Shown: positions 1 through 14,471 of the stretch, piece after piece | Layout of the letters: each line of letters begins with the position of its first letter | Position numbering within the stretch: position 1 is the stretch's first letter | NCBI RefSeq assembly: GCF_001875655.1 | Contig: NZ_MKEQ01000001.1 | Span: 930,001-994,000 of the forward strand | Direction of reading: 5' to 3' | DNA length: 64,000 nt | DNA from: Enterobacter hormaechei ATCC 49162 | GTDB lineage: Bacteria > Pseudomonadota > Gammaproteobacteria > Enterobacterales > Enterobacteriaceae | Position numbers and translations under genes: made by a program | Notes under the pieces: model-generated | Told to the model about the DNA's origin: nothing | The model's database searches: none | The model's input: only the letters and a program-made list of their open reading frames with translations

Positions 1-729
1 CAGGGAGGTAAAGATGACATATGCCCAACCGACCACGCTACCCATCGACGCCAGCGGCGTTGAGATAGAGTCCATAATGATCTGATGGAAGTTAGTACCC
101 CAATGAGAGAGCGCCCAGGCAATAATCCCCATGATGGAGAGAATAATGAAGCCCGGAATCAACGCGGAAAATGAACGAGAAACGGAGGCCGGAACGCTAT
201 CCGGCAAGCGGATAACCCAGTTACGGCGGATAACGAAGGTGAACATTTCGGCCACCACCAGCCCGATAATAATACCGGAAATGATGTTTGCCCCACCCAG
301 CCAGTTGGCGCCAACGGCGTAAGCGTCGCCCACGCTGTACGGAGTGACGGTCATGAACGCGGCAATGGAGAGCAAGCCTGCCGCCAGCGGATCCACTTTA
401 CGCTCTTCCGCCAGCGCCATCCCGATAAAGAAAGGCGCCATTAGCGACATAATACCCAACGTACCGTTGTAGACGTTGCCGCCAATGGCTTTTAAACCAT
501 TAAGGGTTTCAATAGTGGAAGCATCTAACCTAATTCCTAATGAATAAAAAAAGGAACCTTCTCCAAAGCTCAGAAAAACGTTGTTAATTAAAACGAACAT
601 TGCCCCGGCTAATGTCAATGGCATTAATTTAATAAAGCCGTTCTTAATGGCATTAACGTGAGGCTGCTTTCCTATTTTAACAGCAAAAGGAAGGAGTACC
701 TTTTCAAGTGAAGCGATGACTTTACTCAT
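1..729 (-). CDS. chbC: PTS N,N'-diacetylchitobiose permease IIC, ChbC (3' end cut by window)
   Basis: Membrane channel (EIIC) of the chitobiose PTS; it moves the disaccharide across the inner membrane while ChbB passes phosphate to it. The reverse strand from an ATG at 729 is open without a stop to base 1 and gives 243 residues that I recognise as nearly identical to E. coli ChbC, starting [17 protein letters not shown] and rich in hydrophobic segments. The E. coli protein is about 450 residues, so roughly the C-terminal half lies outside the window. It is the second gene of the operon, 80 bp after chbB, and that gap holds the ChiX pairing site. Identity is very secure. Confidence 0.95.
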   Translation of the reverse strand, partial: MSKVIASLEKVLLPFAVKIGKQPHVNAIKNGFIKLMPLTLAGAMFVLINNVFLSFGEGSFFYSLGIRLDASTIETLNGLKAIGGNVYNGTLGIMSLMAPFFIGMALAEERKVDPLAAGLLSIAAFMTVTPYSVGDAYAVGANWLGGANIISGIIIGLVVAEMFTFVIRRNWVIRLPDSVPASVSRSFSALIPGFIILSIMGIIAWALSHWGTNFHQIIMDSISTPLASMGSVVGWAYVIFTSL

Positions 730-785
730 AGGAAAATACCCTTAAATGCCGCAACGACCGTTACGGCGTATTGTGTGTGAAATAA

Positions 786-797
786 CTCTTTGACGGG
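786..797 (-). promoter_or_regulatory. ChiX (MicM) sRNA pairing site in the chbB-chbC intercistronic RNA
   Basis: The mRNA strand reads CCCGUCAAAGAG here, fully complementary to the CUCUUUGACGGG segment I recall in ChiX. In E. coli and Salmonella this intercistronic segment acts as a decoy that pairs with ChiX and relieves chitoporin (chiP) repression. The 12-base complementarity is seen; the role is from the family. chiX itself is not in the window. Confidence 0.75.
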
Positions 798-809
798 AAA
801 AATAAAAAA

Positions 810-1127
810 TTAATTAGCAGCTTTTTTAATCGCCGCAACAGCAGCTTTTAATACACCTAAACCATCAATCTTGCCGTACAAAACGGAATCGATCACTTCA
901 ACCGGTTTATCAGGGAGTAAACGTTGAATTTCGGGCAACATATAAGCGATTTGCGGACCCAGCAAAATAACATCTGCCGCCTGGCCCTTTTCGCCCGCCA
1001 GCGTTTCCGGAAACGCCTCAATCACCACAGGGACTTCATATTTTTCGGCCTGCGCGCGCATTTTGGAAACCAGCAGCGAAGTGGACATACCCGCAGAGCA
1101 GAACAGATAGATATGTTTCTTTTCCAT
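810..1127 (-). CDS. chbB: PTS N,N'-diacetylchitobiose-specific IIB component ChbB
   Basis: Cytoplasmic phosphocarrier of the lactose/cellobiose IIB family. It takes phosphate from ChbA-His and passes it to the incoming chitobiose. The 105-residue product has the family's usual length, and the phosphorylated cysteine is Cys10 in the N-terminal motif [10 protein letters not shown]. It is the first gene of the chb operon, followed by chbC. A CRP-like site and a -10 lie upstream, so catabolite control is likely. In E. coli NagC and ChbR also act here, but I could not place their sites confidently. Confidence 0.95.
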   Translation of the reverse strand: MEKKHIYLFCSAGMSTSLLVSKMRAQAEKYEVPVVIEAFPETLAGEKGQAADVILLGPQIAYMLPEIQRLLPDKPVEVIDSVLYGKIDGLGVLKAAVAAIKKAAN

Positions 1128-1227
1128 GATAACTTCCCTCTTGTTTGTCTACCCGCCGTCGCGCTAACACTCGACTCGCTATCCTGGCTGACGGGCAGTG
1201 TGCTGAACATTGTTTGTCGTTGAAGTG

Positions 1228-1312
1228 AGTATACGCAATGGTACAGGGAGGGGATAATTCTGGATAGACTGAAATTGTCTCTCATTGACCTGGCTTGTTG
1301 ACTACCTTCACA
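1228..1312 (-). promoter_or_regulatory. chb operon promoter region with CRP-like site
   Basis: On the reverse strand TGTGAAGGTAGTCAACA (1296-1312) is a good match to the CRP consensus TGTGA-N6-TCACA. A TATACT -10 hexamer lies at 1228-1233 with no good -35, as expected for an activated promoter. The exact start site is not determined; CRP control of chb is known in E. coli. Confidence 0.45.
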
Positions 1313-1362
1313 TTTCAGGCAAATAATTCGCGCCAAGAAATAAGATTTACGTATGCATAAAA

Positions 1363-1384
1363 AAACCGGCCTTCAGGCCGGTTT
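1363..1384 (-). terminator. Rho-independent terminator of osmE
   Basis: Perfect 9-bp stem AAACCGGCC/GGCCGGTTT with a TTCA loop. The A-tract on its left gives a U-run for leftward RNA leaving osmE. Confidence 0.85.
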
Positions 1385-1408
1385 GTTAACACTCTCAGGC
1401 AAGCACGC

Positions 1409-1753
1409 TTACTGCGCCTTAGGTGCCTGTGGGTCGGTGTCGTATTCGGCACAGGTCTGGTAACCTGAATTGATCACGTGACCCGTATCATCCAGGGCGA
1501 CAAAGTAGGTTTCTGCCTTACCATCACGTTGACCCAGAATATAGGTCTGGCAGGTACCACGTGCGTGGATCATAGTGACTTCAGAAGAAGGTTTACCGGC
1601 AATGGCAGCAACCTGGGAACGCGTCATGCCTTTTTTGACGTCTTTAACCACTGGCTGTGTGAACTGATCTTTGGTGCGATCGTAAGCTGTACACCCTGCC
1701 AGCATAGTCAGTACCGCCGCTGCGCTTAAAATTCCTGCTACGTTCTTGTTCAT
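1409..1753 (-). CDS. osmE: Osmotically inducible lipoprotein OsmE
   Basis: Small outer-membrane lipoprotein of the SmpA/OmlA (BamE-like) fold, induced by osmolarity and stationary phase in E. coli. The 114-residue product has a lipoprotein signal peptide ending in the lipobox LAGC with Cys21 as the lipidated residue, then a compact SmpA/OmlA-like domain containing [19 protein letters not shown]. The E. coli protein is 112 residues. It is divergent from nadE across 231 bp that must hold both promoters; I saw no clear hexamers there. A strong terminator lies 25 bp beyond the stop. Confidence 0.93.
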   Translation of the reverse strand: MNKNVAGILSAAAVLTMLAGCTAYDRTKDQFTQPVVKDVKKGMTRSQVAAIAGKPSSEVTMIHARGTCQTYILGQRDGKAETYFVALDDTGHVINSGYQTCAEYDTDPQAPKAQ

Positions 1754-1984
1754 ATTCCGTCCTCTTGTTTATCAGCGTGTTAACTAAGCATGGGATAAAA
1801 ATTACTATTGTTCAACTTTGCGAGTTACGCCAGACGAATTTCGGAAAATTCTAATAAAACAACGATAAGCTGCTAAATCGCTGTAAAACAGTACACTCAA
1901 AACTGTGATCCTTGTCGTTTTCCCGACAAAGGGTTAGTTTTAACAGATCACACTTTCTGTTTGGTTCTGCATAGGGAGGGCGTA

Positions 1985-2812
1985 ATGGCTCTGCAACAAG
2001 AAATTATTCAGGCGCTGGGCGCGAAACCTGCGATTGATGCCAGTGAAGAGATCCGTCGTAGCGTTGATTTTTTGAAAGCTTACCTGTCTGCACACCCTTT
2101 CCTGAAGACGCTGGTGCTGGGTATCAGCGGCGGTCAGGATTCTACTCTGGCCGGTAAACTGAGCCAGATGGCTGTCTCCGAGCTGCGTGACGAGACCGGT
2201 GACACCGCACTGCAATTTATTGCCGTACGTCTGCCGTATGGCGTGCAGGCCGACGAGCAGGACTGTCAGGATGCTATTGCCTTTATTCAGCCGGACCGTG
2301 TTCTTACCGTGAACATCAAAGGCTCGGTACTGGCAAGCGAGCAGGCCCTCCGTGAAGCCGGAATTGAACTGAGCGATTTTGTTCGTGGCAATGAGAAAGC
2401 CCGTGAGCGCATGAAAGCGCAGTACAGTATCGCAGGGATGACCAAAGGGGTTGTCGTGGGAACCGACCACGCCGCGGAAGCCATCACCGGCTTCTTCACC
2501 AAATACGGCGATGGCGGTACGGACATCAACCCCCTCTTCCGCCTGAACAAGCGTCAGGGCAAGCAGCTGCTGGCGGCGCTGGGCTGCCCGGAGCACCTGT
2601 ATAAGAAGGCGCCAACGGCAGATCTGGAGGACGATCGTCCTTCCCTGCCGGATGAAGCAGCGCTGGGGGTCACGTATGACAACATCGATGATTATCTGGA
2701 AGGCAAAACGCTCGACGAAGGGACCGCAAAAATTATCGAAGGCTGGTATCTGAAAACCGAGCATAAGCGCCGTCCGCCCATTACGGTGTTTGACGATTTC
2801 TGGAAAAAGTAA
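1985..2812 (+). CDS. nadE: NH3-dependent NAD+ synthetase NadE
   Basis: Last step of NAD biosynthesis in the cytoplasm: deamido-NAD + ATP + NH3 give NAD. The 275-residue product equals the E. coli length. The ATP-pyrophosphatase P-loop SGGQDS is at residues 48-53, and the C-terminus [14 protein letters not shown] is characteristic of the ammonia-dependent enzymes. The start is the ATG at 1985, preceded by AGGGAGG; an in-frame ATG at 1961 lies upstream of that ribosome site and is unlikely. A REP palindrome follows the stop. A long open frame on the other strand here is only a shadow. Confidence 0.97.
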   Translation: MALQQEIIQALGAKPAIDASEEIRRSVDFLKAYLSAHPFLKTLVLGISGGQDSTLAGKLSQMAVSELRDETGDTALQFIAVRLPYGVQADEQDCQDAIAFIQPDRVLTVNIKGSVLASEQALREAGIELSDFVRGNEKARERMKAQYSIAGMTKGVVVGTDHAAEAITGFFTKYGDGGTDINPLFRLNKRQGKQLLAALGCPEHLYKKAPTADLEDDRPSLPDEAALGVTYDNIDDYLEGKTLDEGTAKIIEGWYLKTEHKRRPPITVFDDFWKK

Positions 2813-2839
2813 AAGCAAAACGGTAACGCAGTTTTGCAG

Positions 2840-2867
2840 GCCGGGTAAGGCGTAGCCGCCACCCGGC
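2840..2867. repeat. REP palindromic element
   Basis: Palindrome GCCGGGTAAGGCG...CGCCACCCGGC, matching four other copies in the window (30006, 37430, 37479, 38903). A TCTTTTTT run follows, so it may also end nadE transcription. Confidence 0.85.
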
Positions 2868-2894
2868 TCTTTTTTAACCACCGAACACCTGCTA

Positions 2895-2914
2895 CACTGT
2901 ATGCCTGAACAGTA
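2895..2914 (+). promoter_or_regulatory. LexA (SOS) box of cho
   Basis: CACTGTATGCCTGAACAGTA fits the LexA consensus with an exact CTG-N10-CAG core at 2897-2912. It lies directly upstream of the cho start, as in E. coli, where cho is an SOS gene. Confidence 0.85.
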
Positions 2915-2927
2915 TATGGAGCAGTAT

Positions 2928-3806
2928 GTGAGCAGGCGTCAATCCGCCCCGCGTCTTGAGTTTGAAGCGGCGGCTATCTACGAATATCCCGAGCATCTTC
3001 GCCCCTGGCTTGAGGCACTGCCTAAACAGCCTGGCGTCTATTTCTTCCACGGTGACAGCGACACCATGCCGCTCTATATCGGCAAAAGCGTGAATATCCG
3101 CAGCCGGGTGATGTCGCACCTGCGTACGCCGGACGAAGCCTCAATGCTCAGGCAGTCCCGGCGGATCACCTGGGTCGAGACGGCAGGAGAACTGGGCGCG
3201 CTTCTGCTCGAAGCCAGGCTCATCAAGGAACAGCAGCCGCTGTTTAACAAACGTCTGCGCCGCAACCGCCAGCTGTGCTCCTTGCAGGTTAACGCGGGAA
3301 AACCGCAGGTCGTGTATGCCCGGGAAGTAGATTTTTCGCATGAACCGAATCTTTACGGGCTGTTTGCCAACAAACGTGCCGCACTGCAAACCCTGCAATC
3401 CCTGGCTGATGAATTACAGCTTTGTTACGGCCTGTTAGGGCTGGAATCCACCACCCGCGGTCGCGCCTGTTTCCGCTCCGCGCTGAAACGCTGCGCCGGG
3501 GCGTGCTGCGGAAAGGAGAGCGTTGAGGAACATCATGCCCGGTTTATGGCTGGCCTGGCCTCAATTAGCGTTAACTGCTGGCCGTGGGAAGGCGCGGTGG
3601 CGCTGAAAGAAACCCGCGATGCGATGACGCACTATCACATCATTCGCAACTGGCTCTGGCTTGGCGCCGTCGAAAGCCTGGATGACGCAACCGCTCTGCT
3701 ACGCACCCCCGCCGGGTTCGATCAGGATGGTTATAAAATTCTCTGTAAGCCACTGTTAACCGGAAAATATGAGATCATTGTACTCAATGACCCGGCAGCC
3801 AGGTAA
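2928..3806 (+). CDS. cho: Excinuclease Cho (UvrC homologue)
   Basis: SOS-induced endonuclease that makes the 3' incision in UvrAB-dependent nucleotide excision repair, useful on bulky lesions that UvrC handles badly. The 292-residue product carries an N-terminal GIY-YIG nuclease domain (GVYFF at about 36, [13 protein letters not shown] at about 49-61) and the Cys cluster CAGACCG typical of the UvrC N-terminal half. I chose GTG at 2928, 6 bp after GGAG. It aligns with the E. coli N-terminus, while the in-frame ATG at 2901 lies inside the LexA box. The 3' end overlaps convergent ves by 23 bp. Confidence 0.93.
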   Translation: MSRRQSAPRLEFEAAAIYEYPEHLRPWLEALPKQPGVYFFHGDSDTMPLYIGKSVNIRSRVMSHLRTPDEASMLRQSRRITWVETAGELGALLLEARLIKEQQPLFNKRLRRNRQLCSLQVNAGKPQVVYAREVDFSHEPNLYGLFANKRAALQTLQSLADELQLCYGLLGLESTTRGRACFRSALKRCAGACCGKESVEEHHARFMAGLASISVNCWPWEGAVALKETRDAMTHYHIIRNWLWLGAVESLDDATALLRTPAGFDQDGYKILCKPLLTGKYEIIVLNDPAAR

Positions 3807-4341
3807 TTTCGCTGAACAGCAGACTGCCTTTCGATTCCAGTAAACGGAGGGTATGGCTGCCCTCTTCCCAGCTGGCGCCCTGATCGGCGGTCAGTAATTT
3901 GTCTCCCAGTTGCCAGGCGCCGCTTAATACGAACGCCACTCCACCGCGTGACGCGAAGGTGGTAAACGTCCGGGTAGCAACGCGCACCTTTGCCTGGCAG
4001 CGATCCCGTCGGGTCATGATGTTGAAGTCCATCGACATCTGCCCCTCTGTGAGCACGGCCTTCACCGCCAGATCGCCCGCAAAACGGTAAGGCTGATGAT
4101 GCTTCAGGGTATGGCAAAACGCCCTGCCCGCATCCAGGGTCACCTCGCCGCCCTCCAGCAGCGTAATCACCCGGTCAACGCCCGGGAACGCGGAAAATTC
4201 GCCGTTACTGGCAATGGAGGCAATACTGGCCCGCCAAAAAAAATCCCGCGTCGCAGGAGGGACACAGCAAATCTCACGCGTCTCACCTGCGCCGTTACGC
4301 CAGAGACTGACCGGCATTTTACGGATATCAAAGAATTCCAT
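3784..4341 (-). CDS. ves: HutD/Ves family protein Ves
   Basis: Cupin-fold protein of the HutD/Ves family. E. coli Ves is reported as cold- and stress-inducible, with no firmly assigned reaction. The 185-residue product begins [24 protein letters not shown], the family's N-terminal signature, against 191 residues in E. coli. The ATG at 4341 is preceded by AGGAGTG, so the longer frame to 4455 is not used. It converges on and overlaps the end of cho. Confidence 0.9.
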   Translation of the reverse strand: MEFFDIRKMPVSLWRNGAGETREICCVPPATRDFFWRASIASIASNGEFSAFPGVDRVITLLEGGEVTLDAGRAFCHTLKHHQPYRFAGDLAVKAVLTEGQMSMDFNIMTRRDRCQAKVRVATRTFTTFASRGGVAFVLSGAWQLGDKLLTADQGASWEEGSHTLRLLESKGSLLFSEITWLPGH

Positions 4342-4430
4342 GACCACTCCTGAAGGACGCACCGTGCGCCAGGGCATTTTCACAGACGTATTATCGGCAG
4401 CAGTCAGGCCAGACCTTAGGCATGGGACAA

Positions 4431-4492
4431 AAGAAAAACCGCCGGTCCTGTCCACAGCGTTTTCGCTTTTGTAGACAGGAGCCCGGCGGTCT
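4431..4492 (-). terminator. Rho-independent terminator of spy
   Basis: Long interrupted hairpin: ACCGCCGG...CCTGTC pairs with GACAGG...CCGGCGGT. The AAGAAAAA tract on its left supplies the U-run for leftward transcripts leaving spy. Confidence 0.75.
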
Positions 4493-4508
4493 TAAGAGAG
4501 TGAACCGA

Positions 4509-5003
4509 TTATTCGGTTGGTGCAGGCATTTTACCTTCCGGCGCTGCACGTTCTGTCAGACGCTTCTCAAAATTGGCATTAAATTGCTTTTTCTGTTCCG
4601 CCGTCAGAATGTTGTAAATCTTGTTCTGAGTTTCCATGTGGGCCAGCATGCGCGCTTTGTGCTGCTCGGCCATTTTGTCGATCTGCGCTTCCGCTTTTGC
4701 TTTATCGAAGCTGTCGCTGGCAATGATGTCATGCATTGCGCGGCGCTCTTCCAGCGGAGGACGTTTCATCTGGTCACGCTGGCTTTTCATGATGTCGCGG
4801 ATCTGCTGTTTCTGCGCATCGGTGAGGTTCAGATCTTTAAACATCATCATCTCATGGTGCATACCCGGCTTGCCTTTATGATGCATCATCATTTTGCCTT
4901 CAGTCGGCGCGGCGGTAGTGGTCGCGGTATCTGCGGCGAACGCCATGCTGGTAGCGCCCAGAGCCAGGGTAGAGGCAACAAACAGTGCAGTTAATTTACG
5001 CAT
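4509..5003 (-). CDS. spy: Periplasmic chaperone Spy
   Basis: ATP-independent periplasmic chaperone of the CpxP/Spy family that cradles unfolding proteins during envelope stress. The 164-residue product (E. coli 161) has a signal peptide cleaved after about residue 23 (SMAFA/ADT). A Met/His-rich segment (MMMHHKGKPGMHHEMMM) follows, then a helical body with the family's two LTxxQ motifs (LNLTDAQKQQ and NILTAEQKKQ). Regulation by Cpx and Bae is known in E. coli; an imperfect CpxR-like repeat lies upstream. It has its own terminator. Confidence 0.95.
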   Translation of the reverse strand: MRKLTALFVASTLALGATSMAFAADTATTTAAPTEGKMMMHHKGKPGMHHEMMMFKDLNLTDAQKQQIRDIMKSQRDQMKRPPLEERRAMHDIIASDSFDKAKAEAQIDKMAEQHKARMLAHMETQNKIYNILTAEQKKQFNANFEKRLTERAAPEGKMPAPTE

Positions 5004-5339
5004 AATGTCTTTCCTTACTTTCAGTTATTCTTCGGCGCTATGCCGGTTGACGAGATTAACTTTACGGGGTTTATCGTCAATTAGTCAGAGCAACAGTAAA
5101 ACAATGAAAGTGTAAAAAACAACTTTTCGCCAATTGTGGAGAAATTAAGGAAAAAGCGTGGAGAGATGAAACAAAAATATTCAACAGGATGATTTTAAAG
5201 AAATTATGGAGGAGTATAGCGAAGTGCCGTTTAATAATAAAGCAATTCTCCAGGAATATTCCGCAAACATTACCAGAGCGCTTTAAACGTGAAGAAATTT
5301 ATTCTTGATTTCCCCTCCGGTCTACGCGAGGGGAGCCGA
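5004..5339. other. Intergenic region, spy promoter side, with CpxR-like repeat
   Basis: 336 bp without a gene between divergently placed spy and the end of astE. GTAAA at 5096-5100 is followed by N5 and GAAAG, then another GTAAA at 5112-5116; this is an imperfect match to the CpxR box GTAAA-N5-GTAAA. The rest is AT-rich with no recognisable feature except the hairpin at 5311. Confidence 0.35.
5311..5334 (-). terminator. Hairpin ending the ast operon
   Basis: Stem TCCCCTC/GAGGGGA six bases beyond the astE stop. Only a weak U-tract follows on the reverse strand, so termination efficiency is uncertain. Confidence 0.5.
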
Positions 5340-6305
5340 TCACGACATTTTTTCCAGCATCAAACCGGCCCGCAAACCAAACGCGACCGACGGATTAGGG
5401 AATAAAACATATTCCGTGGATTTCTCTACCGCATAGCGCGTCTCACCATCTTCCGCCAGCAGAACGCCCTGACGAAACGGCGTAAAGTTCAGCGTATGGG
5501 GCGCCATATGAAGCTGGAAAGCCTCACTGCGGCGCGTGATCTGCTGTACGACCCGATAGCGCACGACGGGCTCCCGGGTGGGTTCCGGCGCAACCCCAGC
5601 AAGCAACGCCCGAAGCGCCTGATGCGTAGGGGCAAAACGCGTCAGGTCGTTCTGCCCGAACGGTAGCGCTTTTCCCAGCTCCAGGGTGCAGGAGAGCGCG
5701 CCAAAATGCTCGCAGGTGAAGTGGGTAAACGTGCCGCCTGGCGTCTGGTGGAAAACCAGCGCCTCCAGCCCCGCGTCGCCAAGCCAGGTCAGAAACGCGT
5801 CATCCCACGGCTGGTGACGCTGCGGTAAAACGCCAAAACGCACGTGGTACGAGGCGCGAATGGCCGTATGCAAATCGAGGTGCCAGCGCGTTTCCCCCGC
5901 CCCGGCAAAAAACGCCGTGACCACCTTCTCCAGCCATTGCGCGCGTGTCGTTTCATCACTCTGTGGAAAGTCCGCCCAGCGACCACCAAACATGCGGTTG
6001 ATGTCGCTCACCAGATACCGTTTGTTTTGCGCCAGCGCAGGCGGATTTCCCAGTACCACCAGCAGACGGCAGTGCAGCGTGATCTCTGCGCGATACAGCG
6101 CGCGCAGCAGAAGATCGACAATCTCCACGGGCGCGGTTTCGTTTCCGTGAATGCCGGAAGAAAGCAGCAGCGACAGGTTATATTCCCCCGTCGGCGTCAG
6201 TTCAAGCACGCCCGGCCCCCGCCATCGCCAGTGGAACGAGGGGCCTTCCCCCTCGTGCCGTGCCGGAGTCTCTTCACCCAGCGTCAGCGCCAGTAAGTTT
6301 TCCAT
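5340..6305 (-). CDS. astE: Succinylglutamate desuccinylase AstE
   Basis: Fifth step of the AST pathway: hydrolyses N-succinylglutamate to succinate and glutamate. The 321-residue product is a zinc carboxypeptidase-fold enzyme of the AstE/AspA family; His53 and Glu56 in GIHGNE and the later histidine in HLDLHTA are the expected zinc ligands. It is the last gene of the leftward astCADBE operon, 9 bp after astB. Family, length and context agree. Confidence 0.95.
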   Translation of the reverse strand: MENLLALTLGEETPARHEGEGPSFHWRWRGPGVLELTPTGEYNLSLLLSSGIHGNETAPVEIVDLLLRALYRAEITLHCRLLVVLGNPPALAQNKRYLVSDINRMFGGRWADFPQSDETTRAQWLEKVVTAFFAGAGETRWHLDLHTAIRASYHVRFGVLPQRHQPWDDAFLTWLGDAGLEALVFHQTPGGTFTHFTCEHFGALSCTLELGKALPFGQNDLTRFAPTHQALRALLAGVAPEPTREPVVRYRVVQQITRRSEAFQLHMAPHTLNFTPFRQGVLLAEDGETRYAVEKSTEYVLFPNPSVAFGLRAGLMLEKMS

Positions 6306-6314
6306 ATCGTCTCC

Positions 6315-11395
<5,081 letters not shown>

Positions 11396-11437
11396 TTAAA
11401 TGTTAAATAATTGGGTGTTTGCACTGTGAATGTAGAT

Positions 11438-11453
11438 TGCAGCGTTCGTGCCA
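11438..11453 (-). promoter_or_regulatory. Sigma-54 promoter of astCADBE
   Basis: Reverse strand TGGCACGAACGCTGCA has the -24 GG and -12 GC with the obligatory 10-bp spacing. The ast operon of E. coli is NtrC/sigma-54 dependent, so position and sequence agree. Confidence 0.8.
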
Positions 11454-11519
11454 GCCAGCGATAAAAATGCATAAACGGGTTGGGGCAACAGAATATCAAT
11501 GAGTTACAATATGGAGTTA

Positions 11520-11545
11520 TTCACTGTTAATGCATAAATAGTGAA
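11520..11545. promoter_or_regulatory. ArgR-like or enhancer palindrome upstream of astC
   Basis: Inverted repeat TTCACT-N14-AGTGAA around TAATGCATAAATAG, about 70 bp upstream of the sigma-54 promoter. It resembles ARG boxes; ArgR and NtrC both act upstream of astC in E. coli. It lies in the 433-bp astC/xthA divergent gap, which otherwise shows nothing I can name. Assignment to ArgR is inference. Confidence 0.35.
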
Positions 11546-11798
11546 TATTTTTACGACAAGCGGCGCTTTGCCGCATGAAAACAAGAAAGAGTATGCAGAG
11601 GCCAAATATAATTCTGGAATTGTGATCGCTCGCGAAATTTATCGGTCCTTTACGCCCTGCTGGAGGGCAACGCGCGTCGAAATGGTGCAAATTTTGCACC
11701 GTTGGCATTATCTGTCGCAGTAATTGGGCGAAGCGGATAACAGACGACGTAAATTCTGCTACCATCCTTGCACTATTCACCTTGCATTGGCAGCGACT

Positions 11799-12605
11799 AT
11801 GAAATTTGTCTCTTTTAATATCAACGGCCTGCGTGCCCGCCCTCACCAGCTTGAAGCGATTGTTGAGCAACATCAGCCCGATGTGATCGGCTTGCAGGAG
11901 ACAAAAGTTCACGACGATATGTTCCCGCTCGAAGAGGTAGCGAAGCTGGGCTATAACGTCTTTTACCACGGACAGAAAGGCCACTACGGCGTTGCGCTGC
12001 TGACCAAAGATACCCCGGTGTCGGTGCGTCGTGGCTTCCCGGGTGACGATGAAGAGGCGCAGCGCCGCATTATCATGGCAGAAATTCCTTCCGCACTCGG
12101 CAATGTGACCGTCATTAACGGCTATTTCCCGCAGGGTGAAAGCCGCGATCATGAAACCAAATTCCCGGCCAAAGCGAAGTTTTATCAGGATCTGCAAAAC
12201 TACCTGACAACCGAACTCAAAAAGGATAATCCGGTGCTGATCATGGGTGACATGAACATCAGCCCGACAGATCTGGATATCGGTATCGGCGAAGAGAACC
12301 GCAAGCGCTGGCTGCGCACCGGCAAATGCTCTTTCCTGCCGGAGGAGCGCGAGTGGATGGAGCGCCTGCTGGGTTGGGGGCTGGTGGATACCTTCCGCAC
12401 GGCGAACCCCGAGACGCAGGATCGCTTCTCATGGTTTGACTACCGCTCTAAAGGCTTCGATGACAACCGGGGCCTGCGTATCGACCTGCTGCTGGCAAGT
12501 GCCCCGCTGGCCGAACGCTGCATCGAAACCGGGATTGACTATGACATCCGCAGCATGGAAAAGCCGTCCGACCATGCGCCGGTATGGGCAACGTTCAAGC
12601 TGTAA
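11799..12605 (+). CDS. xthA: Exodeoxyribonuclease III XthA
   Basis: Main AP endonuclease and 3'-5' exonuclease of base-excision repair; also removes 3'-blocking groups after oxidative damage. The 268-residue product equals E. coli. Metal and catalytic residues are in GLQETKV (Glu34), [12 protein letters not shown] (Asp and Asn) and SDHAPVW (His). The ATG at 11799 opens [15 protein letters not shown]; the frame extends 25 codons upstream without a better start. The long open frame antisense to it is a shadow. Confidence 0.96.
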   Translation: MKFVSFNINGLRARPHQLEAIVEQHQPDVIGLQETKVHDDMFPLEEVAKLGYNVFYHGQKGHYGVALLTKDTPVSVRRGFPGDDEEAQRRIIMAEIPSALGNVTVINGYFPQGESRDHETKFPAKAKFYQDLQNYLTTELKKDNPVLIMGDMNISPTDLDIGIGEENRKRWLRTGKCSFLPEEREWMERLLGWGLVDTFRTANPETQDRFSWFDYRSKGFDDNRGLRIDLLLASAPLAERCIETGIDYDIRSMEKPSDHAPVWATFKL

Positions 12606-12611
12606 TCGTCA

Positions 12612-13295
12612 GTGAATATTAAAAAAATCAGTTTCCTGTGCGCCCTTCTGGGCGCATTTGTTTTGATCGTTGTTTTGCTTCCTCCAGGCACGCTCTCCCT
12701 CGACACGTTAAAAATCCACCAGCGGATGTTGCTTGCCCGGGTCGAACAGGCTCCCCTTCAGAGTGCGCTGCTCTATTTTGTGGTTTACGTTCTGGTCTCC
12801 GCGCTGTCGATACCCGGGGCCGCGCTTCTGACGCTGCTCGGCGGAGCGCTTTTCAGCCTGTGGGAGGCGACACTGCTGGTGTCATTTGCCTCGACGCTCG
12901 GCGCCACGCTTGCCATGCTCGTCAGCCGTTACCTGCTGCGCGACTGGGTGCAACGGCGCTTTGCTGCACAGATGAATACGATCGATGCGGGAATGGATCG
13001 CGACGGCGCGCGCTACCTTTTTGCCCTGCGCCTGATGCCGTTGTTCCCGTTCTTTCTGGTCAATCTGCTGATGGGGCTAACCCGTCTCAGGGTGCGTCAC
13101 TACTGGTGGGTCAGCCAGCTTGCGATGCTACCCGCTACCGTCATCTATCTGAACGCCGGACGCGAACTGGGGAAACTCACCTCGCTGCGCGATATTCTGT
13201 CGCCGGGAGTGCTGTTCGCCTTTACACTATTAGGGTTATTACCACTGGCCACTCGCTGGCTGTTTTCCCGTAACATCCCTTCGATTAAAAAGTGA
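12612..13295 (+). CDS. TVP38/TMEM64 family inner-membrane protein, YdjX/YdjZ-like
   Basis: Polytopic membrane protein of the TVP38/TMEM64 (DedA-related) family; the precise transport role is unknown. The 227-residue product has about five hydrophobic segments and the family core SIPGAALLTLLGGALF followed by MPLFPFFLVNLLMGLT. The start is a GTG 6 bp after the xthA stop with a weak ribosome site, so translation may be coupled. It sits where E. coli has ydjX-ydjY-ydjZ: ydjY is absent and only one of the two paralogues is present. The ynjB start follows 6 bp later. Confidence 0.8.
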   Translation: MNIKKISFLCALLGAFVLIVVLLPPGTLSLDTLKIHQRMLLARVEQAPLQSALLYFVVYVLVSALSIPGAALLTLLGGALFSLWEATLLVSFASTLGATLAMLVSRYLLRDWVQRRFAAQMNTIDAGMDRDGARYLFALRLMPLFPFFLVNLLMGLTRLRVRHYWWVSQLAMLPATVIYLNAGRELGKLTSLRDILSPGVLFAFTLLGLLPLATRWLFSRNIPSIKK

Positions 13296-13301
13296 GGCAT
13301 T

Positions 13302-14471
13302 ATGCGCCGGGTGCGTTTTTGCGCGTTTCTGACGAGTCTGCTGCTGGCAACGTCTGCCTTCGCCGCAGAGAGCTGGCAATCCCTTCAGCAACAGGCCAAC
13401 GGGCAGACCGTCTGGTTTAACGCCTGGGGCGGCGATGAGGCCGTTAACCGCTACCTCGACTGGGTAAGCGGCGAAATGAAAACGCACTACGCCATCAACC
13501 TGAAGATCGTACACCTGGCCGATGCCGCCGACGCGGTGAAGCGGATCCAGACGGAGCAGGCCGCAGGACGTAGCAGTAACGGCTCGGTGGATCTGCTCTG
13601 GGTGAACGGGGAAAACTTTCGCACGCTGAAAGAGGCCAACCTGCTGCTCACCGGCTGGGCGCAGACCCTACCCAACTGGCATTACGTCGATACCCGTAAA
13701 CCGGTAACGGAAGATTTTGCCATTCCGACCGATGGGGCGGAATCCCCTTGGGGTGGCGCGCAGTTAACCTTTATCGCCCGGAAAACGAGCATGCCGACAC
13801 CACCGGCAGATCCCCATGCGCTGCTGGTTTACGCTCAACAGCACCCTGGCAAAGTAAGCTATCCGCGACCACCGGATTTTACCGGCACCGCGTTTCTTGA
13901 GCAGCTGCTGCTGGCGCTGACCGCCCATCCGGAGGCGTTAAAAAAAGCGCCGGACAGTACCTTTGCACAGGTCACCGCGCCGCTGTGGGACTATCTTGAT
14001 ACCCTGCATCCCCTGCTGTGGCGCGAAGGGAACGATTTTCCTCCGTCGCCTGCGCGCATGGATACGCTGCTGGCCAGCGGCAGCCTGAACCTGTCGCTCA
14101 CCTTTAACCCCGCCCATGCGATGCAAAAGGTGGCGAACGGTGAACTGCCTGCCGACAGCTACAGTTTCGGCTTTCTCAAAGGCATGATCGGCAACGTCCA
14201 TTTTGTCGCTATCCCGGCAAATACCCGCGCGAGCGCAGGCGCGAAGGTGGTGGCGAATTTCCTGCTGTCACCGCAGGCGCAGATCCGCAAAGCCGATCCT
14301 GCCGTCTGGGGTGACCCGAGCGTGCTGGATGGTGCAAAACTGCCCGCGAAAGCGGCAAAACAGCTGCGCGCCTTTACCCCCTCAGGCACACCAGATGTGC
14401 TGCCCGAACCGCACGCCGCCTGGGTTAACGCTCTGGAGCAGGAATGGCTTCGCCGCTACGGTACCCGCTAA
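13302..14471 (+). CDS. ynjB: ABC transporter substrate-binding protein YnjB
   Basis: Periplasmic solute-binding component of the YnjBCD importer, whose substrate is not established. The 389-residue product (E. coli 388) has a signal peptide cleaved after ATSAFA near residue 22, then a bacterial extracellular solute-binding fold starting ESWQSLQQQANGQTVWFNAWGG. It overlaps ynjC by 28 bp and belongs to a run with ynjC, ynjD and ynjE. The family is related to iron and thiamine binders, but the substrate cannot be read here. Confidence 0.9.
   Translation: MRRVRFCAFLTSLLLATSAFAAESWQSLQQQANGQTVWFNAWGGDEAVNRYLDWVSGEMKTHYAINLKIVHLADAADAVKRIQTEQAAGRSSNGSVDLLWVNGENFRTLKEANLLLTGWAQTLPNWHYVDTRKPVTEDFAIPTDGAESPWGGAQLTFIARKTSMPTPPADPHALLVYAQQHPGKVSYPRPPDFTGTAFLEQLLLALTAHPEALKKAPDSTFAQVTAPLWDYLDTLHPLLWREGNDFPPSPARMDTLLASGSLNLSLTFNPAHAMQKVANGELPADSYSFGFLKGMIGNVHFVAIPANTRASAGAKVVANFLLSPQAQIRKADPAVWGDPSVLDGAKLPAKAAKQLRAFTPSGTPDVLPEPHAAWVNALEQEWLRRYGTR

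Noticed and set aside
1940..2881. 313-codon open frame antisense to nadE
   Set aside because: Shadow of nadE: the nadE frame has full-length homology and a ribosome site, while the antisense product is low-complexity and unlike any family I know.
11517..12197. 226-codon frame antisense to xthA reaching into the ast regulatory gap
   Set aside because: Overlaps promoter elements and xthA; no start signal or recognised family.
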